From Sporosarcina sp. (GTDB taxonomy: Bacteria > Bacillota > Bacilli > Bacillales_A > Planococcaceae), in the NCBI GenBank assembly GCA_026169375.1, contig JAPFCR010000010.1, positions 1 through 56,700 of the forward strand: a stretch of 56,700 nucleotides of DNA, read 5' to 3'. The first letter of the stretch is position 1. Every line of letters starts with the position of its first letter. A model generated the notes under the pieces. It ran no database searches and was not told the DNA's origin. It was given only the letters and a program-made list of their open reading frames with translations. The position numbers and the translations under genes were made by a program. Shown here in pieces: positions 1 to 8,367 of the stretch.

Positions 1-480
1 ACCTTAGAAAGCTGGTTTTGACTTTGATCTGTTTGTGTAATATTAAGCTAATTTAGCTAGTTCTTGTTCAAAAAGGACTGCTGGTTGTTGGTAGTCTAGA
101 ATCTTTCTTGGTAAATTGTTGAGCATCTGATAAATGCGTTTGATGGCTTGCCTAGAATAATCTGAAATTGCTTTACCTTTTGGAATATAACGTCTAAGAA
201 GACCATTGTGTCACTTGTTAGAACCTCTTTCATAAGGAGCGTAAGGGTGAGCGAAATAGATTTCCGGGACGCCTTTTAAACACACCGCTAGATTAGAAAG
301 TTTACTGCCATTATCAGAGGTAATTGTCTTGAATTACGGTTTTGTACGGTATTCTCTGTGTGTGCCATTATAAAACTTCCTCTCATTGTTTGTCTGGTAA
401 CTTCAATGATACACGAAATTTTATAATGGCCATTTTTTCATCTGAATTCAGGTGGCTAACTTGATTGTACAACTAGCCAT
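1..480 (-). mobile_element. Decayed IS30-like insertion element
   Basis: The broken transposase at 43-333 is followed by non-coding DNA that looks like the promoter-side end of the same element. This holds a perfect 12-bp inverted repeat (364-375 with 419-430, GCCATTATAAAA) and a short inverted pair TGGCTA/TAGCCA at 453-458 and 474-479. The transposase N-terminus has been deleted. Element boundaries are inferred and the left end may lie before the window. Confidence 0.55.
43..333 (-). pseudogene. IS30-family transposase, C-terminal remnant
   Basis: Reading the minus strand from 333 down to the stop at 43-45 gives the catalytic C-terminal part of an IS30-type DDE transposase. It contains ITSDNGSK, then YFAHPYAPYERGSN, then NGLLRRYIPKGK and a typical ending LPRKILDYQQPAV. 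An in-frame TGA at 211-213 interrupts the ERGSN-K/HNG motif, and another in-frame stop at 334-336 cuts off the N-terminal half, which is absent. The gene is dead. Family assignment rests on the motif order; the exact IS is not identified. Confidence 0.85.
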
Positions 481-532
481 AATTAAGAAATCATTACGAA
501 TGAAATATTTATTGTGTTATTTCAATAATTAA

Positions 533-1882
533 CTAAAACCAGCCCATTAACCATGGTGCTGCATAGAGTACCATAAACATTACCCCGTAATTCACACCGT
601 ATCTGAAAAGAATTCCAGATACTAGTGCAACAAGGAATGTACCAAAAATATTTATCCAGCCCGCGTCCATAAATGCAAGCATAACAACAAGACCGGCAAA
701 TAAACCAATCAATGCCTCATGTGGAATAAATCTAAAAACAAAAGCACAAATCTCACCTGAAAATTTAATTGTAATAAAGAATGTGATTAATAAAGCAATT
801 GCCGCACCAATAATCGTTGCAGTCATTATTTCACCCATCGATAAAATATGATGAATATTATGCTCAGGTGTAAATATAGGTGGGGCGTTAAATAAACCTG
901 CTGCCGGTCCTATTGCCATTGGAGATAAAGGCAAACCAATCGCAATTAATGGAATTAATGTTCCGGAAATATAAGACGCATTCGTTAAACCATCCATTGT
1001 AGAAATTGCTCTCGAAGCTCTTTGAATCGGGTCTTTAATATGACGAGTTAAAGTCTCTCCTAAAAACACAGTCATTCCAACAGGCGTTAGAAAAAAAGTA
1101 AGTGATCCTAGTAAACTTCCAAATGCTGCCGTCCCCGTTTCTTTAGGCGTTAATATTTTAAATGGATTTGGTATTCCTTCTTCTTTATTAGATTTCTTAA
1201 TCGCAATTTCATTAAGTCCTAACTTTGGTAGTTTTTCTCGTTCCTCTTTATTTATTAAATCAAATAACTTCACAACAATCGGACCAATTGTAATCCCTAA
1301 AAAGAATGAAACAAAAACCGTTGTTTCAGGAGGAATCACTTCTAAGCCCCAATAAAGATGACGCAACCCTTGAATTAAAATTGCAAATGGAGCAATAATT
1401 AATAGTGATAGAATTTTATTTTTTGTCATTAAAGCTAAAAATATAGCCCCTAAAAAGAAAATAAGTCCTGCATGTTTACTAATTGAGTCAGCATAAGGTA
1501 AAATTGCATTTGCAATTAGAAAACTTACTGGAATAGAGACAAGTGTTCCGATTACTGATCCAGAAGCCATTTTCTTAATACTCACGTCTGGGAGGCCGTG
1601 CTTCTTCAGTACCATTGCATGTTCAACCATTGGTGCGGCCATAACGCCACCAGGAATACCAGCTACAGCTACAGGTATGGAATCCGTTAATTTTTTAGCA
1701 ACAATCGCTGAAATAAAAAACGATAAAATAATATACGGAGAAACTCCTGACAATGCCAACGCAATTGTTACTGGAGCTAAAACAGCGGTTTCATCTGTTC
1801 CAGGTGCAATTCCGATCAAAGTATATACGATTGCTCCACCCATGGCCGCTAACATCATTTGTAGTATAATCGTAATATCCAA
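533..1882 (-). CDS. TctA-family tripartite carboxylate transporter permease
   Basis: A 449-residue polytopic membrane protein with about ten hydrophobic segments. Glycine/proline-rich segments typical of TctA permeases are visible in the first half (GIAPGTDETAVLAP, VAVAGIPGGVMAAP) and mirrored in the second half (LTPVGMTVFLGE, IGLPLSPMAIGPAAG). It is shorter than most TctA proteins, which are near 500 residues. The start is TTG at 1880-1882, placed directly after the stop codon of the upstream gene and preceded by AGGAGGAG, so translation is probably coupled. It lies downstream of a class II HMG-CoA reductase, which suggests a C5/C6 carboxylate such as mevalonate as substrate; that is inference. 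No solute-binding TctC protein is present nearby. Confidence 0.82.
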   Translation of the reverse strand: MDITIILQMMLAAMGGAIVYTLIGIAPGTDETAVLAPVTIALALSGVSPYIILSFFISAIVAKKLTDSIPVAVAGIPGGVMAAPMVEHAMVLKKHGLPDVSIKKMASGSVIGTLVSIPVSFLIANAILPYADSISKHAGLIFFLGAIFLALMTKNKILSLLIIAPFAILIQGLRHLYWGLEVIPPETTVFVSFFLGITIGPIVVKLFDLINKEEREKLPKLGLNEIAIKKSNKEEGIPNPFKILTPKETGTAAFGSLLGSLTFFLTPVGMTVFLGETLTRHIKDPIQRASRAISTMDGLTNASYISGTLIPLIAIGLPLSPMAIGPAAGLFNAPPIFTPEHNIHHILSMGEIMTATIIGAAIALLITFFITIKFSGEICAFVFRFIPHEALIGLFAGLVVMLAFMDAGWINIFGTFLVALVSGILFRYGVNYGVMFMVLYAAPWLMGWF

Positions 1883-2125
1883 TTATCTCTCCTCCTTTTC
1901 TAGATAACTGATTTTCCTTTTTGGCTTAATTATAATACTACTAATTATAAATCCAATGACTCCACCAATTAAGCCGAATATCAACGGCTGGGGTGCTTCA
2001 CCAGGTGCAACAATATACCCCCCAAGAGATAAAGCAATACATAATGTCATCGCAATTAACAAATCTTGGATTTTTACATTATCTTCCCATACCTCTACAT
2101 ACTCTTGATTTTTTTGCTTGCTCAT
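1883..2125 (-). CDS. Small two-helix membrane protein, possible TctB-like subunit
   Basis: An 80-residue protein with a charged N-terminus, two hydrophobic segments (about residues 25-43 and 47-67) and a basic tail. It starts with ATG at 2123-2125 behind GGGAGGG. Its position directly in front of the TctA-type permease, with zero spacing, suggests it replaces the usual small TctB subunit. TctB normally has four helices and about 150 residues, so this would be a half-size version. There is no recognisable sequence motif, so the role is inferred from context and topology only. Confidence 0.6.
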   Translation of the reverse strand: MSKQKNQEYVEVWEDNVKIQDLLIAMTLCIALSLGGYIVAPGEAPQPLIFGLIGGVIGFIISSIIIKPKRKISYLEKEER

Positions 2126-2163
2126 CGTTTTCCCTCCCTTTTACCTTATAAGTACGATTCACT

Positions 2164-3408
2164 TTAATTTAAAGAAAGCACTATATGTTTAATCGCATCA
2201 TAACTAAATGTATTTGCTTCAGTTGCTTTTTCGACAACCAAGTCTACTTGATAACTTTTTGCTCCTGCCATTACTGCCATATTTCTTGCATGTAATTTCA
2301 TATGGCCTTTTTGAATTCCATCTGTTGCTAGTGCACGTAGAGCTGCAAAATTTTGTGCCAATCCAGTAGATGCAATAATACTAGCCAGTTGCTCTGCGCT
2401 TTCAATTTGCATCAGTTTCATAATCGATTTAGCAACCGGATGAGATTGGGTAGCTCCTCCAACAATCCCAATAGCTACAGGCATTTCTATTGTCCCGATA
2501 ATATCATCTCCCCTAATTTCCCAATTTGTAAGCGAACGATACCGACCCAACCTTGCCGCATATGCATGTGCTCCTGCTTCAATTGCACGCGTATCATTTC
2601 CAGTTGCTAATGTCACTGCTGAAACTCCATTCATAATCCCTTTATTATGGGTAACTGCACGATACGGATCAACCATGGCAAGTTCATATCCATTTATAAA
2701 ACGTGTCAATTGGTTTTTATTATGGTTAAAAGGATTTTCAAATCTCGCTCTAGCACGAACAATACGTTTGTCCGCTAAGTTGGATATAATTCGAAGCACT
2801 ACATCTCCTTCTGTAATTGCCTCAACAGTAGATGCGACCGATTCCAACATTGTATTCACTGTATTCGCGCCCATTGCATCTTTCGTATCGACAAATAAAT
2901 GTATCACTACCATTTTACTTTTCTCATGCACAATAACTTCCAAGTCTTTTGCGCCACCATCTAGTGAAGCAAGTGTTTCATCTTGTTCATTACAAATTTC
3001 AAGTATTTCATCTTTGTTCTCATAAATTTTTGCAAGCGCATAATATGGTTCGCTCACATTAACAATTTGAATTTGACCCCTCATAATTGATCCAGTAGTA
3101 GATGTAGTAAACCCTCCAGTATTATAAGTCAATTTCGCAGCATTACTTGCAGCTGCTACAACAGAAGGTTCTTCCGTTGCCATTGGCACAAACACATCTT
3201 TACCATCTACTTTAAAATTAACTGCAACCCCTATCGGGACGGGAAATGTTCCTATGACATTTTCAATCATGTTATTAGTCTGTTCTACCGTTATTACACC
3301 TTTATTTAAAACTTTTTTCTCATCGTCAGTTAACCCTACTTGATCTGTTAATTTATCTAACCGTTGTTTAGAAGTTAGATTATAAAAACCTGGCATACGT
3401 GATATCAT
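2164..3408 (-). CDS. mvaA: Hydroxymethylglutaryl-CoA reductase, class II (degradative type)
   Basis: Interconverts mevalonate and HMG-CoA. The protein (414 residues from ATG 3406-3408) carries the class II signature set: TEEPSVVAAAS with the catalytic Glu near residue 80, the nucleotide-binding motif DAMGANTVNTM, HNKGIMNG with the catalytic Lys near 256, GNDTRAIEAGAH with Asp near 272, and GHMKLHARN with the C-terminal His. A GTG nine bases upstream is in frame, but AGGAG is then too close; ATG at 3408 has proper spacing. Class II enzymes of the Pseudomonas mevalonii type work in mevalonate degradation. IspG and IspH in this window show that isoprenoids can be made by the MEP route, favouring a catabolic role. 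No HMG-CoA lyase is encoded nearby. Confidence 0.93.
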   Translation of the reverse strand: MISRMPGFYNLTSKQRLDKLTDQVGLTDDEKKVLNKGVITVEQTNNMIENVIGTFPVPIGVAVNFKVDGKDVFVPMATEEPSVVAAASNAAKLTYNTGGFTTSTTGSIMRGQIQIVNVSEPYYALAKIYENKDEILEICNEQDETLASLDGGAKDLEVIVHEKSKMVVIHLFVDTKDAMGANTVNTMLESVASTVEAITEGDVVLRIISNLADKRIVRARARFENPFNHNKNQLTRFINGYELAMVDPYRAVTHNKGIMNGVSAVTLATGNDTRAIEAGAHAYAARLGRYRSLTNWEIRGDDIIGTIEMPVAIGIVGGATQSHPVAKSIMKLMQIESAEQLASIIASTGLAQNFAALRALATDGIQKGHMKLHARNMAVMAGAKSYQVDLVVEKATEANTFSYDAIKHIVLSLN

Positions 3409-3907
3409 TTTTAACACTCTCCTAATTATTTTCTCTTAAATAATATACTATCTATAAACTTTGAATATTCCGATTTTCGAAACCAGATAGATTGTTATCC
3501 TTTGAGTTGTAAATTTTTATGCTTTTTCCCCCAAAAAAGCACTTATACACCAATCTGTATAATTGCTCTTTCCTTACTCATTTATGTCTAATGTTAAATA
3601 TCCCATACACCCTAGTTTAACTCTATGAAATTACGAATTTAGGAAAACTCTATCTTTTCTATAACTTCCAATTTTTAATAAACATATTCACAACTTCCTT
3701 CTGAATCCATCTAAAATATTAATATTTAATACTTTTTCGTGGTCCAAAACTAACACTCCATGACGACTTCATTGGATTTGGCAGGACGATTATAAAAAAA
3801 ATGAATAAATTTTATTCCGAGGACTTCACATACAATTACAAATGTCCTTAGAAAGGATAATTATTTAAAATCAGTATTATTTTGACCCAAAAAACGGACG
3901 CTGCATC
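3409..3907. other. Gene-free stretch upstream of mvaA
   Basis: About 500 AT-rich bases without a convincing gene. It must contain the promoter of the mvaA operon, but I could not find a well-spaced -35/-10 pair or a clear operator. No IS remnant is recognisable. Confidence 0.5.
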
Positions 3908-4210
3908 CTATTTCTCACTAAATAATCTTTTTGTAATTTCAAATAATACACTTTGTAATTTTTGAACATCTTCAATGTCTTCATTTAATCGAGTAAAGAC
4001 TTGGTGCAGATAATTACTTGAAATTTGCAGTTTATGGTGATTATCCCATAAAAAATATTGTTGATTATTATCGTATTCTTTTTGAAGTGCATCATCTGCC
4101 ATTCGTCCCAACTCAAATTTGATATGATGAATGTTTTCGATGTCATAACTTATATTGCCTAACTTATTCAATACTTCAAAAACAAGCTCATGGATTTTAT
4201 TTTCATTCAT
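3908..4210 (-). CDS. Hypothetical protein, 100 residues
   Basis: A short, mostly helical, acidic protein without signal peptide, membrane segment or cysteines. Aromatic and His/Asn-rich stretches occur in the middle (NNQQYFLWDNHHK). The start is ATG at 4208-4210; only a weak ribosome binding site (AAGGAATGAAGGG) lies upstream. It is not in an obvious operon: mvaA lies 500 bases downstream and a terminator-like hairpin lies upstream. I do not recognise the family. Confidence 0.55.
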   Translation of the reverse strand: MNENKIHELVFEVLNKLGNISYDIENIHHIKFELGRMADDALQKEYDNNQQYFLWDNHHKLQISSNYLHQVFTRLNEDIEDVQKLQSVLFEITKRLFSEK

Positions 4211-4420
4211 TTTTTACCCTTCATTCCTTAAATTGAAATCATGTTTTACTTTTTCAAAAAGTCAACAGCAGACAACTTCACGAAATTACTCATTGGAAAT
4301 TCTCATCCCTCCTTACCAATAGTATTTACCTATTCGCAACTACAATACTTATTTATTAATTTTTATTCTAAATATGTAAATTCCAACATATATAACAGAG
4401 CCATAAAGTAAGGTATATAA

Positions 4421-4459
4421 AAAAGACAATTGCACATTTTTAAGAGCAATCGTCTTTTA
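4421..4459. terminator. Bidirectional terminator-like hairpin
   Basis: Inverted repeat AAAAGACAATTGC with GCAATCGTCTTTT around a short loop, with one mismatch, A-rich before and T-rich after. It sits in the 418-base gap 4211-4628, in which nothing else is recognisable. Confidence 0.6.
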
Positions 4460-4628
4460 ATATAGGCTTTATTTCCATTTTTTTATTTTGTTTAATTTTA
4501 TAAAAATGGAAACTTTTGTGGAATGGAAACGTATAAAAATTAAGCCTCAATATCTTATATTCTTAAAAGGTGTAATATATATCATTCTATAAAAAGAAAA
4601 TGACAGGTTAGCAAAGGGGGGATTATTC

Positions 4629-4823
4629 GTGAAAAAGAGTGTGAAATTTCTCTTATTAATGAGTGTTTTGATCTTAGCGGTAGTTGCATTCATGGTGGTT
4701 GTGAATTCATATTTCCATAGTAAAGAAATTCGTTACGCGAGTGATAAATGTTATGAAGTCGGTGGAGAGCCAGTTGTAGAATCTAGTTTTTTAAATCTCA
4801 ATTATTCGTTTACTTGCGAGTGA
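4629..4823 (+). CDS. Small membrane-anchored or secreted protein, 64 residues
   Basis: Starts with GTG at 4629 behind a strong AAAGGGGGG site. The N-terminus is basic (KKSVK), followed by one hydrophobic segment at about residues 7-26 (a signal anchor or signal peptide) and an extracellular tail with two cysteines (DKCYEVGG and the penultimate C). The cysteines could form a disulfide outside the cell. It is monocistronic, ending before a terminator at 4979. Function unknown. Confidence 0.6.
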   Translation: MKKSVKFLLLMSVLILAVVAFMVVVNSYFHSKEIRYASDKCYEVGGEPVVESSFLNLNYSFTCE

Positions 4824-4978
4824 TGATTTGTACTGCAATGAGGCTCGGAAATGCTTGAAAGATTAAGTGGAATGATGAAAAAGTAAGGAAAGAAGAATTG
4901 AAACGATGACAGAAAAATAATTCAAGAAGCTAACGTCCACGGTTCCAATTAGAATCGTAAACAGATAATGAACTACGT

Positions 4979-5012
4979 TAAAAGCACATAATATTTTTAG
5001 TGCTTTTTTTCT
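4979..5012 (+). terminator. Rho-independent terminator
   Basis: Stem AAAGCAC / GTGCTTT with a loop of about eleven bases, followed by a run of T. It closes the 4629 transcription unit. The rest of 4824-5133 shows no gene. Confidence 0.7.
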
Positions 5013-5133
5013 TTTCCCTAAAATTACTTAGTGTTTTATGTATTGATGAATTTCAATGCGTACGAATAGATATAGAAAGAAAGCTTCAAACTACATGAAA
5101 AAGTCAAATTTCCTTGAGTTTTTTATGAAATAG

Positions 5134-5159
5134 TGAAACTTTCTACCTTTTTAATCGTA
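5134..5159 (+). promoter_or_regulatory. Sigma-W-type promoter of the nfeD-floA operon
   Basis: TGAAAC at 5134-5139 and CGTA at 5156-5159 are separated by exactly 16 bases, which matches the extracytoplasmic-function sigma W consensus. The B. subtilis yqeZ-yqfA-yqfB operon is a known sigma W target. Both the sequence match and the context support the call. Confidence 0.85.
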
Positions 5160-5200
5160 TTAAAGATATAATTGAAGTATGTATAGGAAGGAGGGGGAGA

Positions 5201-6550
5201 ATGGGAAAACATATGAAAAGATGGTTTCTCTTTATGATTGTTGTTGCTACACTTTCTGTACCTGTTGTCTCGGGGTTATTTGTAACGGCAGAAGCAAGTG
5301 GACCTGTCGTTTATAAAGTTCCTGTTACGAAGGAAGTTGAGAAAGGTCTTTATGCTTTTTTAAATAGATCTTTTAAAGAAGCGAAAGAAGCAGATGCAGA
5401 AGTGATTATTTTAGATATTCATACACCAGGTGGATTAGTTGATGCAGCAGGACAAATTGCGAAGTTGCTCGATACGTCTGACATTCCTGTTTATGCTTAT
5501 ATTAACGATGATGCGTTATCGGCAGGTGCTTTCTTAGCGTTACATGCAAAAGAAATTTACATGTCGCCAAGAGGAAGAATCGGTGCTGCACAAGTCATTG
5601 AGTCTTCAGGAAACGCTGCGGATGATAAAGCACATAGCGCGTGGCTTTCTGCGATGAAAAATGCAGCGGAATCTTCGGGCAGGGATTCGCGTTTTGCAGA
5701 AGCGATGGCAAATCCTGAGATTGATTTACCCGAATATGATGCTGGAAAAGGCGAACTTTTAACCTTAACAGCAAAAGAAGCGCTTGAAGTCAAGTATAGT
5801 GAAGGAACGGTTCCGTCTTTTGAAGCTTTATTGGAAAAACTTGGGTATGGAGATGCACAAGTGATTTCCACAACAGAAACTTTTTCAGAAAGCTTAGCGC
5901 GGTTTATTACAAATCCGATTGTCATTCCGATTTTACTCTCGGTTGCGGGATTAGGTCTGGTTGTTGAACTATACTCGCCGGGCTTTGGTGTACCTGGAAC
6001 GATGGCGATTATTTCGTTACTCCTGTTTTTCTACGGTCATTTAATCGCTGGATTAGCGGGGTATGAAACCTTACTATTGTTTCTTATTGGTGCTGCACTC
6101 ATTGTTACGGAGTTTTTCATAGCCGGTGGAATTGCCGGTACGATTGGTGTAGTTGCAATTGTAGGAAGTATTATTATGGCAGGGGGCAACCCGATGTATA
6201 CGGCGCTGTCTGTATTAATCGCAATTGCTGTTACTGCGATAGGGGCGGTGATAATCATTAAAATCTTCGGTAAGAAATTACATTTGTTTAATAAAGTTGT
6301 CTTGATGGATGCAACAGATACTGAGTCAGGGTACGTTTCGAATGTAAATCGAACGGAGTTACTTGGGCAAGTTGGGAAAACAACAACACCTCTTAGACCG
6401 TCTGGGACAATCGACTTAAAAGGTGAAAGAATTGATGTTGTTTCTGAAGGAAGTTACATTGACCGTGAGAAAGATGTTACAATTGTTAAAGTTGAAGGTT
6501 CTCGTATTGTTGTACGAGAAGTTACTCAGAAAGGGGAAGATAAATCATGA
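5201..6550 (+). CDS. nfeD: NfeD-family membrane protein with ClpP-class protease domain (YqeZ)
   Basis: A 449-residue membrane protein. An N-terminal signal/anchor (about 7-30) is followed by a ClpP-class serine protease domain with HTPGG near residue 74 and the nucleophile in DALSAGAF (Ser107). Several transmembrane segments (about 235-355) follow, then a C-terminal NfeD OB-fold domain (about 370-445). The family partners with flotillin-like proteins in membrane microdomains. It is the first gene after the sigma W promoter and its last four bases overlap floA. Start ATG 5201 follows GGAAGGAGGGGG; an ATG four codons later is possible. Confidence 0.92.
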   Translation: MGKHMKRWFLFMIVVATLSVPVVSGLFVTAEASGPVVYKVPVTKEVEKGLYAFLNRSFKEAKEADAEVIILDIHTPGGLVDAAGQIAKLLDTSDIPVYAYINDDALSAGAFLALHAKEIYMSPRGRIGAAQVIESSGNAADDKAHSAWLSAMKNAAESSGRDSRFAEAMANPEIDLPEYDAGKGELLTLTAKEALEVKYSEGTVPSFEALLEKLGYGDAQVISTTETFSESLARFITNPIVIPILLSVAGLGLVVELYSPGFGVPGTMAIISLLLFFYGHLIAGLAGYETLLLFLIGAALIVTEFFIAGGIAGTIGVVAIVGSIIMAGGNPMYTALSVLIAIAVTAIGAVIIIKIFGKKLHLFNKVVLMDATDTESGYVSNVNRTELLGQVGKTTTPLRPSGTIDLKGERIDVVSEGSYIDREKDVTIVKVEGSRIVVREVTQKGEDKS

Positions 6551-7539
6551 TTGATGCTGCATTTATTACAACGATCGCGATCATAGTTGGAGCGATTATT
6601 GTGCTGTCTATATTCTTCACATTTGTGCCAGTTGCACTGTGGATTTCAGCATTAGCTGCAGGTGTTCGTGTTGGTATTTTAACGTTAATTGGAATGAGGT
6701 TACGTCGTGTTATTCCAAGTCGTGTCGTAAACCCGCTTATTAAAGCACATAAAGCTGGTTTGGACGTAGAAATTAGTCAATTGGAAAGTCACTATTTAGC
6801 AGGAGGTAACGTAGACCGTGTTGTGAACGCATTAATTGCGGCACACCGTGCGAATATTGACTTATCATTTGAACGTGCGGCGGCAATCGACTTAGCAGGC
6901 CGTGACGTACTAGAAGCAGTTCAAATGTCGGTTAACCCAAAAGTTATTGAAACGCCATTTATCGCAGGGGTTGCGGTAAACGGAATTGAAGTGAAAGCGA
7001 AAGCAAGAATTACAGTGCGTGCGAATATTGACCGCCTTGTTGGTGGTGCGGGTGAAGATACTGTTATTGCACGTGTTGGTGAAGGAATTATTTCTACAAT
7101 TGGTGCATCGACAAGCCATGCTGAAGTTCTAGAAAATCCGGATCGTATTTCTCAAACAGTCCTTTCAAAAGGATTAGACTCAGGGACAGCGTTTGAAATT
7201 TTATCGATTGATATTGCAGACGTAGATGTTGGCGAAAACATCGGTGCAAATCTTCAAACTGAACAAGCAGAGGCAGATAAAAATATTGCACAAGCGAAAG
7301 CGGAAGAGCGTCGTGCGATGGCTGTTGCAAATGAGCAAGAAATGAAAGCAAAAGTTGAAGAAATGCGTGCGAAAGTGGTTAGTGCCGAAGCTGAAGTTCC
7401 AATGGCAATGGCAGATGCACTTCGCTCAGGAAATATTGGCATTATGGACTATGTCAACTATAAAAACGTGCAAGCTGATACAGGTATGCGCGAGTCAATT
7501 AGTAAATATAGTGAAGACGACCAGTCAACGGAGCAGTAA
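6547..7539 (+). CDS. floA: Flotillin-like protein FloA (YqfA)
   Basis: A 330-residue scaffold protein of functional membrane microdomains. It has one N-terminal membrane hairpin/anchor (about 5-45), a PHB/SPFH-like domain and a coiled, Glu/Ala-rich C-terminal region ([16 protein letters not shown] and neighbouring repeats at about 240-285) used for oligomerisation. Length and sequence match the family well. It overlaps nfeD by ATGA, so the two are translationally coupled, and it is under the same sigma W promoter. Confidence 0.95.
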   Translation: MIDAAFITTIAIIVGAIIVLSIFFTFVPVALWISALAAGVRVGILTLIGMRLRRVIPSRVVNPLIKAHKAGLDVEISQLESHYLAGGNVDRVVNALIAAHRANIDLSFERAAAIDLAGRDVLEAVQMSVNPKVIETPFIAGVAVNGIEVKAKARITVRANIDRLVGGAGEDTVIARVGEGIISTIGASTSHAEVLENPDRISQTVLSKGLDSGTAFEILSIDIADVDVGENIGANLQTEQAEADKNIAQAKAEERRAMAVANEQEMKAKVEEMRAKVVSAEAEVPMAMADALRSGNIGIMDYVNYKNVQADTGMRESISKYSEDDQSTEQ

Positions 7540-7589
7540 TTGATTAAATTGTTAAATGGAAGCAAATTCCCGGAAAGGGGATGTGATCA

Positions 7590-8051
7590 ATGGAGGGTTT
7601 AATTCCATTCATTATAATGCTTATACTTGGCTCGTTGTTTAGCAGTGGAAAAAAGAAAAATTCGACTGAAACAAAAAAGCAAGCTAAACCTTTCACTACC
7701 GAAAAACAAGAGCGAGATAATCCGATTAAAAAATTAAAAGAAATGTCTAGAGATCTTTATCAAGAAATTCAACAAGAATTTGAAGTAGAGCAAGAAAAAA
7801 CAAAACCGCGTCCGGCAGTCACACCAAAAGAAGTTGTGCAGAAGGTTGAAACGTGGCAAAAAGAAATCACTGTTCAACCAGTGACACCTGTAGAAAGAAA
7901 GAAGTCAAGAGGAACGGTTCAGCCAAAAGAAGGTACTAGACAAAAGAAGAAACAAGTAAAAGAAAAGCAATTAATGCCCACATCATCAGATGATATTATG
8001 AAAGGGATTATTTTCTCTGAAATAATTGGGCCACCAAAATCAAAACGTTAA
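7590..8051 (+). CDS. YqfB-like anchored protein downstream of floA
   Basis: A 153-residue protein with an N-terminal hydrophobic segment (about residues 3-18) followed by a long, highly charged Lys/Glu/Gln-rich, probably disordered cytoplasmic tail. ATG 7590 follows AAAGGGG. The position matches yqfB of B. subtilis, the third gene of the sigma W operon, but low complexity makes homology by sequence uncertain. A hairpin at 8060 follows. Confidence 0.65.
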   Translation: MEGLIPFIIMLILGSLFSSGKKKNSTETKKQAKPFTTEKQERDNPIKKLKEMSRDLYQEIQQEFEVEQEKTKPRPAVTPKEVVQKVETWQKEITVQPVTPVERKKSRGTVQPKEGTRQKKKQVKEKQLMPTSSDDIMKGIIFSEIIGPPKSKR

Positions 8052-8059
8052 GCATTGAT

Positions 8060-8092
8060 CCCCTATACATTTCATATGATTTGTATAGGGGG
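8060..8092 (+). promoter_or_regulatory. Hairpin covering the yqfC ribosome binding site
   Basis: CCCCTATACA (8060-8069) pairs perfectly with TGTATAGGGG (8082-8091). The 3' arm contains AGGGGG, the only ribosome binding site for the TTG start of yqfC at 8101. It could end the upstream transcript, since it is followed by a few T, or block yqfC translation on read-through mRNA, or both. Confidence 0.6.
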
Positions 8093-8100
8093 TTTGTTAT

Positions 8101-8367
8101 TTGAAAAAGTTATTTACTATTGGTTCTTCCATTGTGATGAATGCATCTTCTGCGCTACGAATTACAGGGCCTTACAAACTCGTTACACTTCATAATCATT
8201 TTGCGGTGATCGAAACGAACGGTTATGCCATTGAAGTGTCAGGTGAAGCGCTAATCGTCGAGAAACTTGCTGAAGAGTTAGCCGAGATTTCATTTGACAA
8301 AATTAAACGCGTTCATATTACCGAAGTGACAAGTAAGGAAATGGCTGATGGAACAGAGAAAATATGA
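8101..8367 (+). CDS. yqfC: Sporulation protein YqfC
   Basis: An 88-residue protein of the YqfC family, made in the mother cell during sporulation in B. subtilis. It is a small beta-rich protein (LRITGPYKLVTLHNHFAVIE) followed by a helical end. TTG at 8101 is used behind AGGGGG. It overlaps yqfD by 20 bases; the two are an invariant pair in spore formers. Identity rests on sequence similarity plus position between the floA operon and yqfD. Confidence 0.85.
   Translation: MKKLFTIGSSIVMNASSALRITGPYKLVTLHNHFAVIETNGYAIEVSGEALIVEKLAEELAEISFDKIKRVHITEVTSKEMADGTEKI

Noticed and set aside
3721..3900. IS-like sequence upstream of the 100-residue hypothetical gene
   Set aside because: Some words looked like an element end, but no transposase motif or inverted repeat could be found.
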